Of a stretch of DNA of 64,000 bases, positions 17,265 through 24,929 are shown in pieces. The position numbers and the translations under genes are program-made. Origin of the DNA: an uncultured Oscillospiraceae bacterium (lineage in GTDB: Bacteria > Bacillota > Clostridia > Oscillospirales > Oscillospiraceae); contig CAJTUE010000007.1 of NCBI GenBank assembly GCA_910579775.1, positions 57,670 to 121,669 on the forward strand, written 5' to 3'. The notes below the pieces were generated by a model that searched no databases, was not told where the DNA came from, and saw only the letters and a list, made by a program, of their open reading frames with translations. How positions within the stretch are numbered: position 1 is the stretch's first letter; the number at the start of each line of letters is the position of its first letter.

Positions 17265-17293
17265 ATTTTACCGCCTTTCCCAGGAAAATTCAA
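17265..17293 (-). promoter_or_regulatory. Promoter of the acyltransferase gene
   Basis: TTGAAT-N17-TAAAAT on the minus strand (-35 17288-17293, -10 17265-17270). It sits immediately behind the divergent rpsB promoter. Confidence 0.7.
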
Positions 17294-17305
17294 GTAAAAA
17301 AGTGC

Positions 17306-17334
17306 TTGCTTTTTCCAACTCTCTGTGGTAAAAT
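17306..17334 (+). promoter_or_regulatory. Promoter of rpsB-tsf
   Basis: TTGCTT-N17-TAAAAT (-35 17306-17311, -10 17329-17334). Confidence 0.8.
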
Positions 17335-17340
17335 ATTTTA

Positions 17341-17455
17341 GCCTGTGCGAAATACACACATTCCGTGATGGCCAAGCCCTGTGTTTCCCTCGGGAAATGG
17401 TACGGTCAAATGACCGGGATGGAGGCAAAACAAAACATTTAGGAGGAAAACATCA
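17341..17455 (+). promoter_or_regulatory. rpsB 5' leader, possible ribosomal-protein autoregulatory element
   Basis: About 115 nt of untranslated leader with two small hairpins: 17384-17397 (TTTCC, CTCG loop, GGAAA) and 17403-17416 (CGGTC, AAAT loop, GACCG). It ends in an AGGAGG site. S2 leaders that bind the ribosomal protein are known in several bacterial groups; whether this one does is a guess. Confidence 0.35.
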
Positions 17456-18196
17456 ATGGCAGTCGTATCTATGAAGCAGCTTCTGGAGGCGGGCGTTCAC
17501 TTCGGTCACCAGACCCGCCGCTGGAACCCCAAAATGGCCAGCTACATCTACACCGAGCGCAATGGTATCTATATCATTGACCTGCAGAAGACGGTGAAGA
17601 AGCTGGAGGAGGCTTACTCCTTCGTGCGTGAGCTGTCCGAGTCCGGCCAGACCATGCTCTTCGTGGGCACCAAGAAGCAGGCTCAGGAGGCCATCAAGGA
17701 AGAGGCTCAGCGCTGTGGCATGTACTACGTCAACGCCCGCTGGCTGGGCGGCATGATGACCAACTTCAAGACCATGCGCGGCCGTGTGGACCGTCTGGCC
17801 AAGCTCAAGAAGATGCAGGAGGACGGCACCTTCGATATGCTCCCCAAAAAGGAGGTCATGCACCACCTGGGCGAGATCGCCAAGCTGGAGAAGTATCTGG
17901 GCGGCGTCACCGAGATGCGTAAGCTCCCCGGCGCGCTGTTTGTGGTCGATCCCCGCAAGGAGCGCAACGCCATCAACGAGGCCAAGAAGCTCCACATCCC
18001 CGTGGTCGCCATCGTGGACACCAACTGTGACCCCGACGAGATCGACTACGTCATCCCCGGCAACGACGACGCCATCCGCGCCATTAAGCTTATTTCTTCC
18101 GTGATGGCCAACGCTATTCAGGAGGGCCGCCAGGGTGCCGACGCGGCTCCCGCCGCGGAGGCCGCCGACGCTCCCGCTGCCCCTGCCGAGGCTTGA
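17456..18196 (+). CDS. rpsB: 30S ribosomal protein S2
   Basis: Structural protein of the small subunit that bridges head and body. The 246 residues contain the S2 signatures LLEAGVHFGHQTRRWNPKM near the N-terminus and PGALFVVDP in the middle. The C-terminus carries an extra Ala/Pro-rich tail (about 20 residues) common in GC-rich clostridia. The SD is AGGAGG. It forms the usual rpsB-tsf pair. Confidence 0.98.
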   Translation: MAVVSMKQLLEAGVHFGHQTRRWNPKMASYIYTERNGIYIIDLQKTVKKLEEAYSFVRELSESGQTMLFVGTKKQAQEAIKEEAQRCGMYYVNARWLGGMMTNFKTMRGRVDRLAKLKKMQEDGTFDMLPKKEVMHHLGEIAKLEKYLGGVTEMRKLPGALFVVDPRKERNAINEAKKLHIPVVAIVDTNCDPDEIDYVIPGNDDAIRAIKLISSVMANAIQEGRQGADAAPAAEAADAPAAPAEA

Positions 18197-18227
18197 TCTT
18201 ACACTAACCTGACTGGAGGAATATAAA

Positions 18228-19145
18228 ATGGCTATTACCGCTCAAGACGTACAGAAGCTCCGCGAGATGACCGGCGTGGGCATGATGGACTGTAAGAAGG
18301 CCCTGTCCGCCACCGACGGCGACATGGACAAGGCCGTTGAGTTCCTGCGCGAGAAGGGTCTCGCCACCGCCCAGAAGAAGGCCGGCCGTATCGCCGCCGA
18401 GGGCGTGGCCTACGCCACCGTCATCAACGGCGTGGGCGTGGTGGTCGAGGTCAATGCCGAGACCGACTTTGTTGCCAAGAACGAGAAGTTCACCGACTTC
18501 GTCCATACCGTGGCTACCGTCATCGCCAAGGACGCCCCCAAGGACCTGGACGACCTGCTCACCAAGCCCTACCCCGAGACCGGCCGCTCCGTAGCCGACG
18601 AGACCATTGAGAAGGTCCAGGTCATTGGCGAGAACATCAAGATCCGCCGCTTCCAGCGCTTTGAGGGCGGCGTGTCCGTCCCCTACGTCCACATGGGCGG
18701 TCGTATCGGCGTGCTGGTCAATCTGGACACCGACCTCCCTGCTGACAAGGTCACCGAGGTGGGCAAGGACCTGGCCATGCAGATCGCCGCGCTGAACCCC
18801 CGCTTCCTGGACAAGTCCCAGGTGGGCCAGGAGGTCTTGGACGAGGAGAAGAAGATCATGCTGGTCCAGATGGAGAACGACCCCAAGATGGCCGCCAAGC
18901 CCGACAAGGTCAAGGAAGGCATCGTCATGGGCAAGCTCCGCAAGTTCTACGAGGAGAACTGCCTCATGCAGCAGGAGTTCGTCAAGGACGGCTCCATGAG
19001 CGTGGAGCAGTACGTGGCGGCGCAGGCCAAGGCCCTGGGCGGCTCCATCGCCCTGAAGGACGCCGTTCGCTTTGAGAAGGGCGAGGGCATCGAGAAGAAG
19101 CAGGAGAACTTCGCTGAGGAGATTGCCAAGCAGCTGGGCAAGTAA
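18228..19145 (+). CDS. tsf: Elongation factor Ts
   Basis: Guanine nucleotide exchange factor for EF-Tu. The 305 residues open with the UBA-like domain (VQKLREMTGVGMMDCKKAL) and contain the conserved NAETDFVAKNEKF loop that inserts into EF-Tu, followed by the two core subdomains. The length is typical of the long bacterial form. The ATG follows TGGAGGAA, 31 bp after rpsB. A perfect hairpin follows the stop. Confidence 0.98.
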   Translation: MAITAQDVQKLREMTGVGMMDCKKALSATDGDMDKAVEFLREKGLATAQKKAGRIAAEGVAYATVINGVGVVVEVNAETDFVAKNEKFTDFVHTVATVIAKDAPKDLDDLLTKPYPETGRSVADETIEKVQVIGENIKIRRFQRFEGGVSVPYVHMGGRIGVLVNLDTDLPADKVTEVGKDLAMQIAALNPRFLDKSQVGQEVLDEEKKIMLVQMENDPKMAAKPDKVKEGIVMGKLRKFYEENCLMQQEFVKDGSMSVEQYVAAQAKALGGSIALKDAVRFEKGEGIEKKQENFAEEIAKQLGK

Positions 19146-19175
19146 GCATCTTCTCTGTTCCCGTTATCATCGAAA

Positions 19176-19213
19176 ATCAGGCCGCTCCAACCGTATGGTT
19201 GGAGCGGCCTGAT
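19176..19213. terminator. Bidirectional terminator hairpin between tsf and ylmC
   Basis: Perfect 17-bp stem (19176-19192 with 19197-19213), GTAT loop. The minus-strand side is followed by TTTTC; on the plus strand the T-run is more distant. It serves two convergent genes. Confidence 0.82.
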
Positions 19214-19218
19214 CAATA

Positions 19219-19494
19219 TTAATGTTTTTTCTGTGATAGATAGCTTGACGTTTTGCCTTGCCCGCTGTCCACCAGGATGATGTCCTCTCCCACCTGGCGC
19301 ACACGGGACCAGGGGATGACAATGTCCTCGCCCCGGCCCAATAGGCCGAAAAATCGGGGCTGTCCCGGCACCAGCAGCGCGGTCACCTGTCCTGTGGTCA
19401 GCTCCACGACGATGTCCTGGGGATAACCGTAGCGGCACCCATCCGCCACGTCGATGATCTCCTTATAGCGCAGATCGCTGATCCCTACCTCCAT
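19219..19494 (-). CDS. ylmC: YlmC/YmxH family sporulation protein (PRC-barrel)
   Basis: A 91-residue PRC-barrel-like protein starting MEVGISDLRYKEIIDV, with the typical GYPQDIVVELTTGQVTALLV and EDIVIPWSRV segments. The family is conserved in endospore formers and annotated as sporulation-associated; the biochemical role is unknown. The ATG at 19494 is preferred since AAGGGG lies 8 nt upstream; an ATG at 19518 has no site. It is monocistronic and convergent with tsf. Confidence 0.85.
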   Translation of the reverse strand: MEVGISDLRYKEIIDVADGCRYGYPQDIVVELTTGQVTALLVPGQPRFFGLLGRGEDIVIPWSRVRQVGEDIILVDSGQGKTSSYLSQKKH

Positions 19495-19506
19495 GCTCCA
19501 AACCCC

Positions 19507-19535
19507 TTTCCAAATCACCCGGCCTGTGCTATGAT
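19507..19535 (+). promoter_or_regulatory. Possible promoter of the YiiX-like gene
   Basis: TTTCCA-N17-TATGAT with an extended -10 TGC (-35 19507-19512, -10 19530-19535). The -35 is weak. Confidence 0.45.
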
Positions 19536-19574
19536 TATGTCAAAAGCAAGTCCCATATGAAGGGTGGAAGAAGC

Positions 19575-20432
19575 TTGAAGCTTAAAGTCAAAAAGCGTCT
19601 CGTGATCCTTGCGCTTATTTTATCTCTGGTTGCCGTGCTCTGGCTCTTTCTTCAGCACGTTTACCCCCATTTTCATGGTCCCTATGTCCCCGAGGGCACC
19701 CCGGCAGATTTGACGGGGGTGCTGTCCAAGGCCGTGCTGGATGAGGAGGACTATGCCCTTCTCTTCTCCCAGACCGGTCTTGGCCGGCCGGCCATCGACG
19801 ACCTGTTGGCCTTGGGAGACACAGGCGCCGCCCAGATCTTAGAGACGCAAAGCGCCTTTTGGGGCCATCCAGGGGAGGCCCCCTGCTCTCCCCTGGGCAT
19901 CACCACCCGGGAGCACCGTTTTCTGGATGAGAATGGAAATGCCCGCTCTATGGTACCGTTGGCTCCGCTGAAAAACGGTGATATCATCGTGACCCTCTCC
20001 ACCCACACTGCTGGCTGGAGCCACGGCCACGCCGGGCTGGTGGTGGACGCCGAACGGTGCGTTACCCTGGAGTCTGTGGTGCTGGGCAGTCTCTCCAGCC
20101 AAATGAACGCCAACCATTGGCGCAGTTACTCCACCATGGTGGTCCTCCGCCCCAAGGCGGACGACAAGACCGGAGAAAAAGTAGTCCAGCTTGCCTTAGA
20201 CAAGCTGGACCACATCCCCTATAGCTTGGTCAGCGGGGCCTTTGGCGACAAGTTTCAGCCCTTGGACGGCCCACACTCCGCCCATTGCGGCTATCTCCCC
20301 TGGTACGCATGGATGGCGGCGGGAGTAGACCTGGACAGTGACGGCGGCCGCATTGCCGCCCCGGAGGATTTCCTCCACAGCCCAAATATGGAGATCGTGC
20401 AGGTGTTTGGCTTCGACCCCGCCGACTTTTAG
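19575..20432 (+). CDS. YiiX-like circularly permuted NlpC/P60 (papain-fold) protein, membrane anchored
   Basis: About 285 residues with an N-terminal membrane anchor (VILALILSLVAVLWLFLQ). The extracytoplasmic domain has the permuted NlpC/P60 order: a catalytic His first in GWSHGHAGLVVDAERC, and a Cys late in SAHCGYLPWYAW. Members of this group act as peptidases, amidases or lipid acyl hydrolases, so the substrate is open. The TTG start at 19575 is chosen because AGGGTGG lies 7 nt upstream; an in-frame ATG at 19557 has no SD. Its 3' end overlaps the convergent nitroreductase stop. Confidence 0.7.
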   Translation: MKLKVKKRLVILALILSLVAVLWLFLQHVYPHFHGPYVPEGTPADLTGVLSKAVLDEEDYALLFSQTGLGRPAIDDLLALGDTGAAQILETQSAFWGHPGEAPCSPLGITTREHRFLDENGNARSMVPLAPLKNGDIIVTLSTHTAGWSHGHAGLVVDAERCVTLESVVLGSLSSQMNANHWRSYSTMVVLRPKADDKTGEKVVQLALDKLDHIPYSLVSGAFGDKFQPLDGPHSAHCGYLPWYAWMAAGVDLDSDGGRIAAPEDFLHSPNMEIVQVFGFDPADF

Positions 20433-21157
20433 CGAAAGTCCCTCAGATATTCCTCTACCGACCGGGTCATTTCCCGGGAAAAGCCGCTGTTATATTTTCT
20501 CGCGCAGAAAGCTTGGAAGCGTTCCTCCACGCTTTGCTCCTGCCCCGCCGCCGGCTCCAGAAGCCGGGCCAGCTCGTCCTTGGCAAACGGAGCATACGCG
20601 TTCTCCCGCACCACCATGGACAGGGGCTGGCGTTCCGGCTTTCGGCGGTCCTTCTGATGCTGGGTGGGCCAGCCGACCACCAGCATCGCCACCGGGAACA
20701 CATATTTCGGGAGCTTCAGAATCGCCCTGTGTTCCTCGCACCGCTCCATAATGTCACCGATGTAGCACGCCCCCAGCCCCAGGCTGTGGGCCGCTGTGAC
20801 CACGTTCTGAGCGGCGATCACCGCATCGCACACCGCCAGCATCAGATCCCCTTCCCCCGGCATCCTCGGTTCACAGCCAAAGTGTTGAAAACCTTGATAC
20901 CACTTGTTTGCGTCGGCGCAGAAGATCAGGACCACCGGGGCCTTGGCAATAAATGGCTGGTTGTCACAGGTCACCGCCAGGGTGTCCTTCAACGTCTGGT
21001 CGGTGATGTCCAGGATGGTATAAAGCTGCTGGTTTCCCGCGGTGGGCGCGGCGGCGGCACACTCCAATAGTTGTGTTTTCATCTCGTTGGAAACCGACTC
21101 GTCCGTAAATACTCGTACTGACTTGCGCTCCAACAGCCCTTGGATCGTCTCATTCAT
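20429..21157 (-). CDS. Nitroreductase family protein
   Basis: FMN-dependent oxidoreductase of 242 residues. The N-terminus ERKSVRVFTDESV holds the Arg-Ser-Arg FMN contact, and AAPTAGNQQLYTI and GLGACYIGDI complete the flavin site. The substrate is unknown; nitroaromatics, quinones or FMN itself are usual in the family. The start has AAAGGAGGG. Its promoter overlaps the terminator of dapL. Confidence 0.88.
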   Translation of the reverse strand: MNETIQGLLERKSVRVFTDESVSNEMKTQLLECAAAAPTAGNQQLYTILDITDQTLKDTLAVTCDNQPFIAKAPVVLIFCADANKWYQGFQHFGCEPRMPGEGDLMLAVCDAVIAAQNVVTAAHSLGLGACYIGDIMERCEEHRAILKLPKYVFPVAMLVVGWPTQHQKDRRKPERQPLSMVVRENAYAPFAKDELARLLEPAAGQEQSVEERFQAFCARKYNSGFSREMTRSVEEYLRDFR

Positions 21158-21181
21158 GGCGGTCCCTCCTTTTGTGGTCCC

Positions 21182-21211
21182 ATTATAAAACAAGTCCCCT
21201 GCCTCTGGCAA
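21182..21211 (-). promoter_or_regulatory. Promoter of the nitroreductase gene, inside the dapL terminator
   Basis: TTGCCA-N18-TATAAT on the minus strand (-35 21206-21211, -10 21182-21187). The -35 lies in the loop and arm of the dapL terminator. Confidence 0.65.
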
Positions 21212-21221
21212 GGGACTTGTT
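21184..21221 (-). terminator. Terminator of the glnA-dapF-dapL operon
   Basis: On the minus strand a 15-bp stem with one mismatch (arms 21207-21221 and 21189-21203), 3-nt loop, followed by TTTTATAAT. Confidence 0.85.
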
Positions 21222-21234
21222 ACTATATTTGCGC

Positions 21235-22455
21235 TTACAGCACGTTTTGAATGCGCCTGACGGCCTCCTTAGTGGCTTCCGCGTCCCCAAAGGCAGTGAG
21301 GCGAATGTACCCTTCCCCGGAAGGGCCAAACCCGGCCCCGGGGGTAGTGACCACACAGGCCTCCTTCAGCAGCTTATCAAAGAAGCTCCAGGAATCCGTC
21401 CCCTGGGGCACGCGGGCCCAGATATAGGGGGAGTTATCGCCGCCGTACACCGTCAGCCCCGCCTGGGTCAGCCCCGCCTTGATGATCTGAGCATTTTGGA
21501 GGTAATAACGAATCATCTCTCCGGTCTGCTCCTTGCCCAGGGGGGTCAGGGTCGCCTCCGCAGCCCGCTGGATAACATAAGACACCCCGTTAAACTTGGT
21601 AGACTGGCGGCGGTTCCAGAGCTTGTTCAGGCTGGCTCCCTCCCGCTCCAGCTCCTTGGGGACCACCGTGTAGGCACAGCGGGTCCCGGTAAAGCCGGCG
21701 GTCTTGGAGAAGGAACGCAGCTCAATGGCGCAGGTTTTAGCCCCGGGGATCTCGAAAATGCTGTGGGGAATGGCGGGGTCGGTGATGTACGCTTCGTAGG
21801 CGGAGTCGAACAGGATCACCGCACCCACACTGTTGGCGTAGTCCACCCACTTTTGCAGCTGCTCCTTGGTGGCCACCGCGCCGGTGGGATTGTTGGGGAA
21901 GCAGAGGTAGATCATATCTACCTTTTTGTCGGGGATTGCGGGCGTAAAGCCGTTCTCAGCCGTACAAGGCATATAGTGGAGCTTGGTCCACCGCTGGTTG
22001 GCGGCGTCATACTCCCCGGCCCGCCCTGCCATGGCGGAGGTATCTACATACACCGGATACACCGGGTCGCAGACGGCCACGATGTTGTCCACGTCAAAGA
22101 TATCCCCGATGTTGCCGCAGTCGCTCTTGGCGCCGTCGGAGACAAAGATCTCGTCGTCCGCGATGTCTACGCCGCGGGCCTTGTAGTCGTCCCGGATGGC
22201 GAAGCGCAGAAAGTCATAGGCCCCGCAGGTCTCCTCGCAATAGCCCCGGAAGGTCTCCTTGACCCCCATCTCCGCCGTGGCCTTGGTCATGGCCTCCACC
22301 ACTGTCGGCGCCAAGGGAAGGGTCACGTCTCCGATCCCCAGACGGATCAGGGGCATAGGGGGATCTTCCGCAGAAAACGCCCGCACGCGCCGACCGATCT
22401 CAGGAAACAGATAGCCCCCGGGCAGCTTCAAAAAGTTTTGATTGATCTTCGCCAT
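21235..22455 (-). CDS. dapL: LL-diaminopimelate aminotransferase
   Basis: PLP enzyme that converts tetrahydrodipicolinate directly to LL-diaminopimelate, bypassing the acylated intermediates of lysine and peptidoglycan synthesis. The 406 residues match DapL. It opens with INQNFLKLPGGYLFPEI, contains CFPNNPTGAV, and has the PLP lysine in ELRSFSKTAGFTG. It follows dapF with 24 bp between, so two consecutive steps of one pathway are encoded together behind glnA. Confidence 0.96.
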   Translation of the reverse strand: MAKINQNFLKLPGGYLFPEIGRRVRAFSAEDPPMPLIRLGIGDVTLPLAPTVVEAMTKATAEMGVKETFRGYCEETCGAYDFLRFAIRDDYKARGVDIADDEIFVSDGAKSDCGNIGDIFDVDNIVAVCDPVYPVYVDTSAMAGRAGEYDAANQRWTKLHYMPCTAENGFTPAIPDKKVDMIYLCFPNNPTGAVATKEQLQKWVDYANSVGAVILFDSAYEAYITDPAIPHSIFEIPGAKTCAIELRSFSKTAGFTGTRCAYTVVPKELEREGASLNKLWNRRQSTKFNGVSYVIQRAAEATLTPLGKEQTGEMIRYYLQNAQIIKAGLTQAGLTVYGGDNSPYIWARVPQGTDSWSFFDKLLKEACVVTTPGAGFGPSGEGYIRLTAFGDAEATKEAVRRIQNVL

Positions 22456-22479
22456 ACTGGTTCATCCTCTCTCGTTTTT

Positions 22480-23286
22480 TCAAAGAAGCATGACCTCCGG
22501 CCACTCCCCTTCGAACACCGTGCGGGCGGGCCCGGTCATATAGATATGGTCGTTTGTCTCATCCCAGCGGACGTGCAATTCGCCGCCCAGCAAAGACACG
22601 GTGACCTCCCGGTCCGTCAGCCCCTCGCTGACAAACGCCGCCACTGTGGCGCAGGCTCCCGTTCCGCAGGCCAACGTCTCGCCGCTGCCCCGCTCCCATA
22701 CCCGCATTTTGACGTGGCTACGGTCTACGACCTCTACGATCTCCACGTTGACGCCCTCGGGAAAGGTGTGGTTTGGCACGGAAAGGGGTGCATGAACCTG
22801 CAAGTCAAAGTCCTTTACACCGCTTGTTGGGATCACAAAGTGCGGATTGCCTACAGAGACCGGGATCCCTTGGTATTCCTTTCCGTGGGTGGTTACGCGC
22901 CTAGCCTCCTCCAGCCGTGGCGCACCCATATCCACGGTCACGGCGTCTACCTGCCCGCCGAGAATCGACAAGGCAAGATGCTTCACACCAGCCAGCGTCT
23001 CAATGGCCAGCTCAGTCTTGTGTGTCAGGCCCTTGTCAAAGACGAATTTGCCCACACAGCGGATGCCGTTGCCGCACATCTCCGCCTGGGAGCCGTCGGC
23101 ATTGAACATGACCATCTTGAAATCAGCGGTCTGAGAGGGAAAAATGCAGATGAGTCCGTCACTCCCGACGCCAAAGTGCCGGTCGGACATTCTCCGGGCC
23201 AGCTCGGGCAGATCGCCAGGCGCCTCCCTGGTACAGTCCAGGTATACGTAATCGTTGCCCAGTCCCTCCATCTTGGTAAAGCGCAT
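22480..23286 (-). CDS. dapF: Diaminopimelate epimerase
   Basis: Cofactor-independent racemase turning LL-DAP into meso-DAP for lysine and cell wall. The 268 residues carry both catalytic cysteines, in EMCGNGIRC and ACGTGAC, and the N-terminal MEGLGNDYVYLD motif. It lies 21 bp after glnA and directly before dapL, in reverse pathway order. Confidence 0.96.
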   Translation of the reverse strand: MRFTKMEGLGNDYVYLDCTREAPGDLPELARRMSDRHFGVGSDGLICIFPSQTADFKMVMFNADGSQAEMCGNGIRCVGKFVFDKGLTHKTELAIETLAGVKHLALSILGGQVDAVTVDMGAPRLEEARRVTTHGKEYQGIPVSVGNPHFVIPTSGVKDFDLQVHAPLSVPNHTFPEGVNVEIVEVVDRSHVKMRVWERGSGETLACGTGACATVAAFVSEGLTDREVTVSLLGGELHVRWDETNDHIYMTGPARTVFEGEWPEVMLL

Positions 23287-23307
23287 AGCCTGCTCCCCTT
23301 TGCGGTC

Positions 23308-24639
23308 TTAGTAGTTGATGATATACTTGTCCCGCTCCCAGGAGGAAACGCGGGTGCGGTACTCGTCCCATTCCTTTTCCTTGCCTGCAATATACTGGCC
23401 GCACACGTGCTCACCCAGCACATTCATAATATATTTATCCTTCTTCAGTGCGGTCAGGGCCTCCTCCAGGGAGCCAGGCAGGGCGTCGATCCCACGGCGG
23501 CGGCGGGTGGCGGGAGACATCTCAAAGATGTTCTCGGTGATCTCCGGCGGCGGGGTCAGCCCCTTCTCGATCCCGTCCAGTCCCGCGGCCAGGCAGACCG
23601 CCAGGGCCAGGTAGGGGTTGCAGGAGGGGTCGGGGCAGCGCAGTTCCACCCGGGTAGACTGGCCACGGGCGGCGGGAATGCGGATCAAAGCGGAGCGGTT
23701 GGAGGCGGACCAGGCCATGTAGCAGGGCGCTTCATAGCCGGGTACCAGCCGCTTGTAGGAGTTCACCAGCGGGTTGGTGATGGCGGACATCCCTTTCATG
23801 TGGCGCAGGATGCCGGCAATAAAGCTATATGCGTCCTTGGACAGCGTCTTGTCACCCTTCTCATCGAAAAACACGTTCTTGCCCTTTTTGAACAGGGACA
23901 TGTTGACGTGCATCCCAGAGCCGTTGACGCCGAAAATAGGCTTGGGCATGAAGGTGGCGTGGAGGCCGTTTTTCTGGGCCAGGGTCTTCACCGCCAGCTT
24001 AAAGGTCATGATGGAGTCGGCGCAGCGCAGAGCGTCCTGATACTTAAAGTCGATCTCGTGCTGCCCCTCGGCCACCTCGTGGTGGCTGGCCTCGATCTCA
24101 AAGCCCATATCCTCCAGGGCCAGGCAGATCTCACGCCGGGTGGGCTCGCCGTGGTCCAGGGGACCCAGGTCAAAGTAGCTGGCCTCGTCGTTGGTCTTGG
24201 TGGTGGGCTTGCCCTCCTCATCGGTCTGGAAGAGGAAGAACTCCGCCTCGGGACCTACGTTAAAGGTATCAAAGCCCATGTCCTTTGCCTTTTGCAGCAC
24301 CTGCTTGAGCACCCCGCGGGGGTCGCCCACAAAGGGGGTACCGTCGGGATTATACACGTCGCAGATCAACCGGGCCACCTTCCCCTGCACCTTGTGCCAG
24401 GGAAACACCACAAAGCTGTCCAGGTCGGGCCGCAGATACTGGTCGGACTCGTTGATGCGGACAAAGCCCTCGATGGAGGAACCATCGATCATGATCTGGT
24501 TGTCCAGGGCCTTCTCGATCTGAGACTCGGTGATGGTCACGTTCTTCATCTGCCCGAAAATGTCGGTGAACTGCATCCGAATAAACTGGATGTCTTCCTC
24601 CTTCACCTTGCGGATGATGTCCTCTTTTGTGTACCCCAT
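23308..24639 (-). CDS. glnA: Glutamine synthetase, type I (alpha subgroup)
   Basis: Makes glutamine from glutamate, ammonia and ATP. The 443 residues have DGSSIEGFVRI (beta-grasp), the metal-binding GPEAEFFLF and EVAEGQHEIDF, the NGSGMHVNMSL loop and the RIPAARG segment. The short length and the absence of the adenylylation tyrosine region place it in GSI-alpha, the group usually controlled by feedback and repressor binding rather than adenylylation. The ATG at 24639 follows AAGGGG. It leads the glnA-dapF-dapL operon. Confidence 0.95.
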   Translation of the reverse strand: MGYTKEDIIRKVKEEDIQFIRMQFTDIFGQMKNVTITESQIEKALDNQIMIDGSSIEGFVRINESDQYLRPDLDSFVVFPWHKVQGKVARLICDVYNPDGTPFVGDPRGVLKQVLQKAKDMGFDTFNVGPEAEFFLFQTDEEGKPTTKTNDEASYFDLGPLDHGEPTRREICLALEDMGFEIEASHHEVAEGQHEIDFKYQDALRCADSIMTFKLAVKTLAQKNGLHATFMPKPIFGVNGSGMHVNMSLFKKGKNVFFDEKGDKTLSKDAYSFIAGILRHMKGMSAITNPLVNSYKRLVPGYEAPCYMAWSASNRSALIRIPAARGQSTRVELRCPDPSCNPYLALAVCLAAGLDGIEKGLTPPPEITENIFEMSPATRRRRGIDALPGSLEEALTALKKDKYIMNVLGEHVCGQYIAGKEKEWDEYRTRVSSWERDKYIINY

Positions 24640-24712
24640 ACTGACGCGCCCCTTTCCATGTTTGTTTTCTGCGTCACCGGGGAAAAAGCGGCGCCTCTCC
24701 CCCGTTTGGTCC

Positions 24713-24741
24713 AGTGTAGACCTCCCCCGTCCCAATGTCAA
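24713..24741 (-). promoter_or_regulatory. Promoter of glnA-dapF-dapL
   Basis: TTGACA-N17-TACACT on the minus strand (-35 24736-24741, -10 24713-24718). The 290-bp intergenic region up to 24929 also holds the promoter of the divergent GTPase gene. No GlnR-type palindrome was recognised. Confidence 0.82.
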
Positions 24742-24871
24742 TACTTTCTTGCAGTAAATTTTTCATTTTAGGGCTTTCCACATGGGCGAACTTCGATTTT
24801 GGACTTTTAATTATGCAACATTTCATTTTCGCGCTTCAAAATCAGCTCTTCTCCTTTTGCGAAGCGTCGAT

Positions 24872-24900
24872 TTGTCAATTTGATATGCCAGTGGTATAAT
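24872..24900 (+). promoter_or_regulatory. Promoter of the GTPase-NYN fusion gene
   Basis: TTGTCA-N17-TATAAT (-35 24872-24877, -10 24895-24900), close to consensus. The transcript would start around 24907, leaving a leader of about 23 nt. That is too short for the leader-peptide attenuator known upstream of tetM. Confidence 0.82.
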
Positions 24901-24929
24901 AGAAAAAACACTTCAAAGGAGGGTGGGCT

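Noticed and set aside
21172..24771. A 1199-codon open frame on the plus strand across dapL, dapF and glnA
   Set aside because: It is antisense to three well-conserved genes. GC-rich codon use on the minus strand keeps stop codons out of this frame. The translation is low-complexity, His/Gly/Val-rich, with no domain, and it has no SD.
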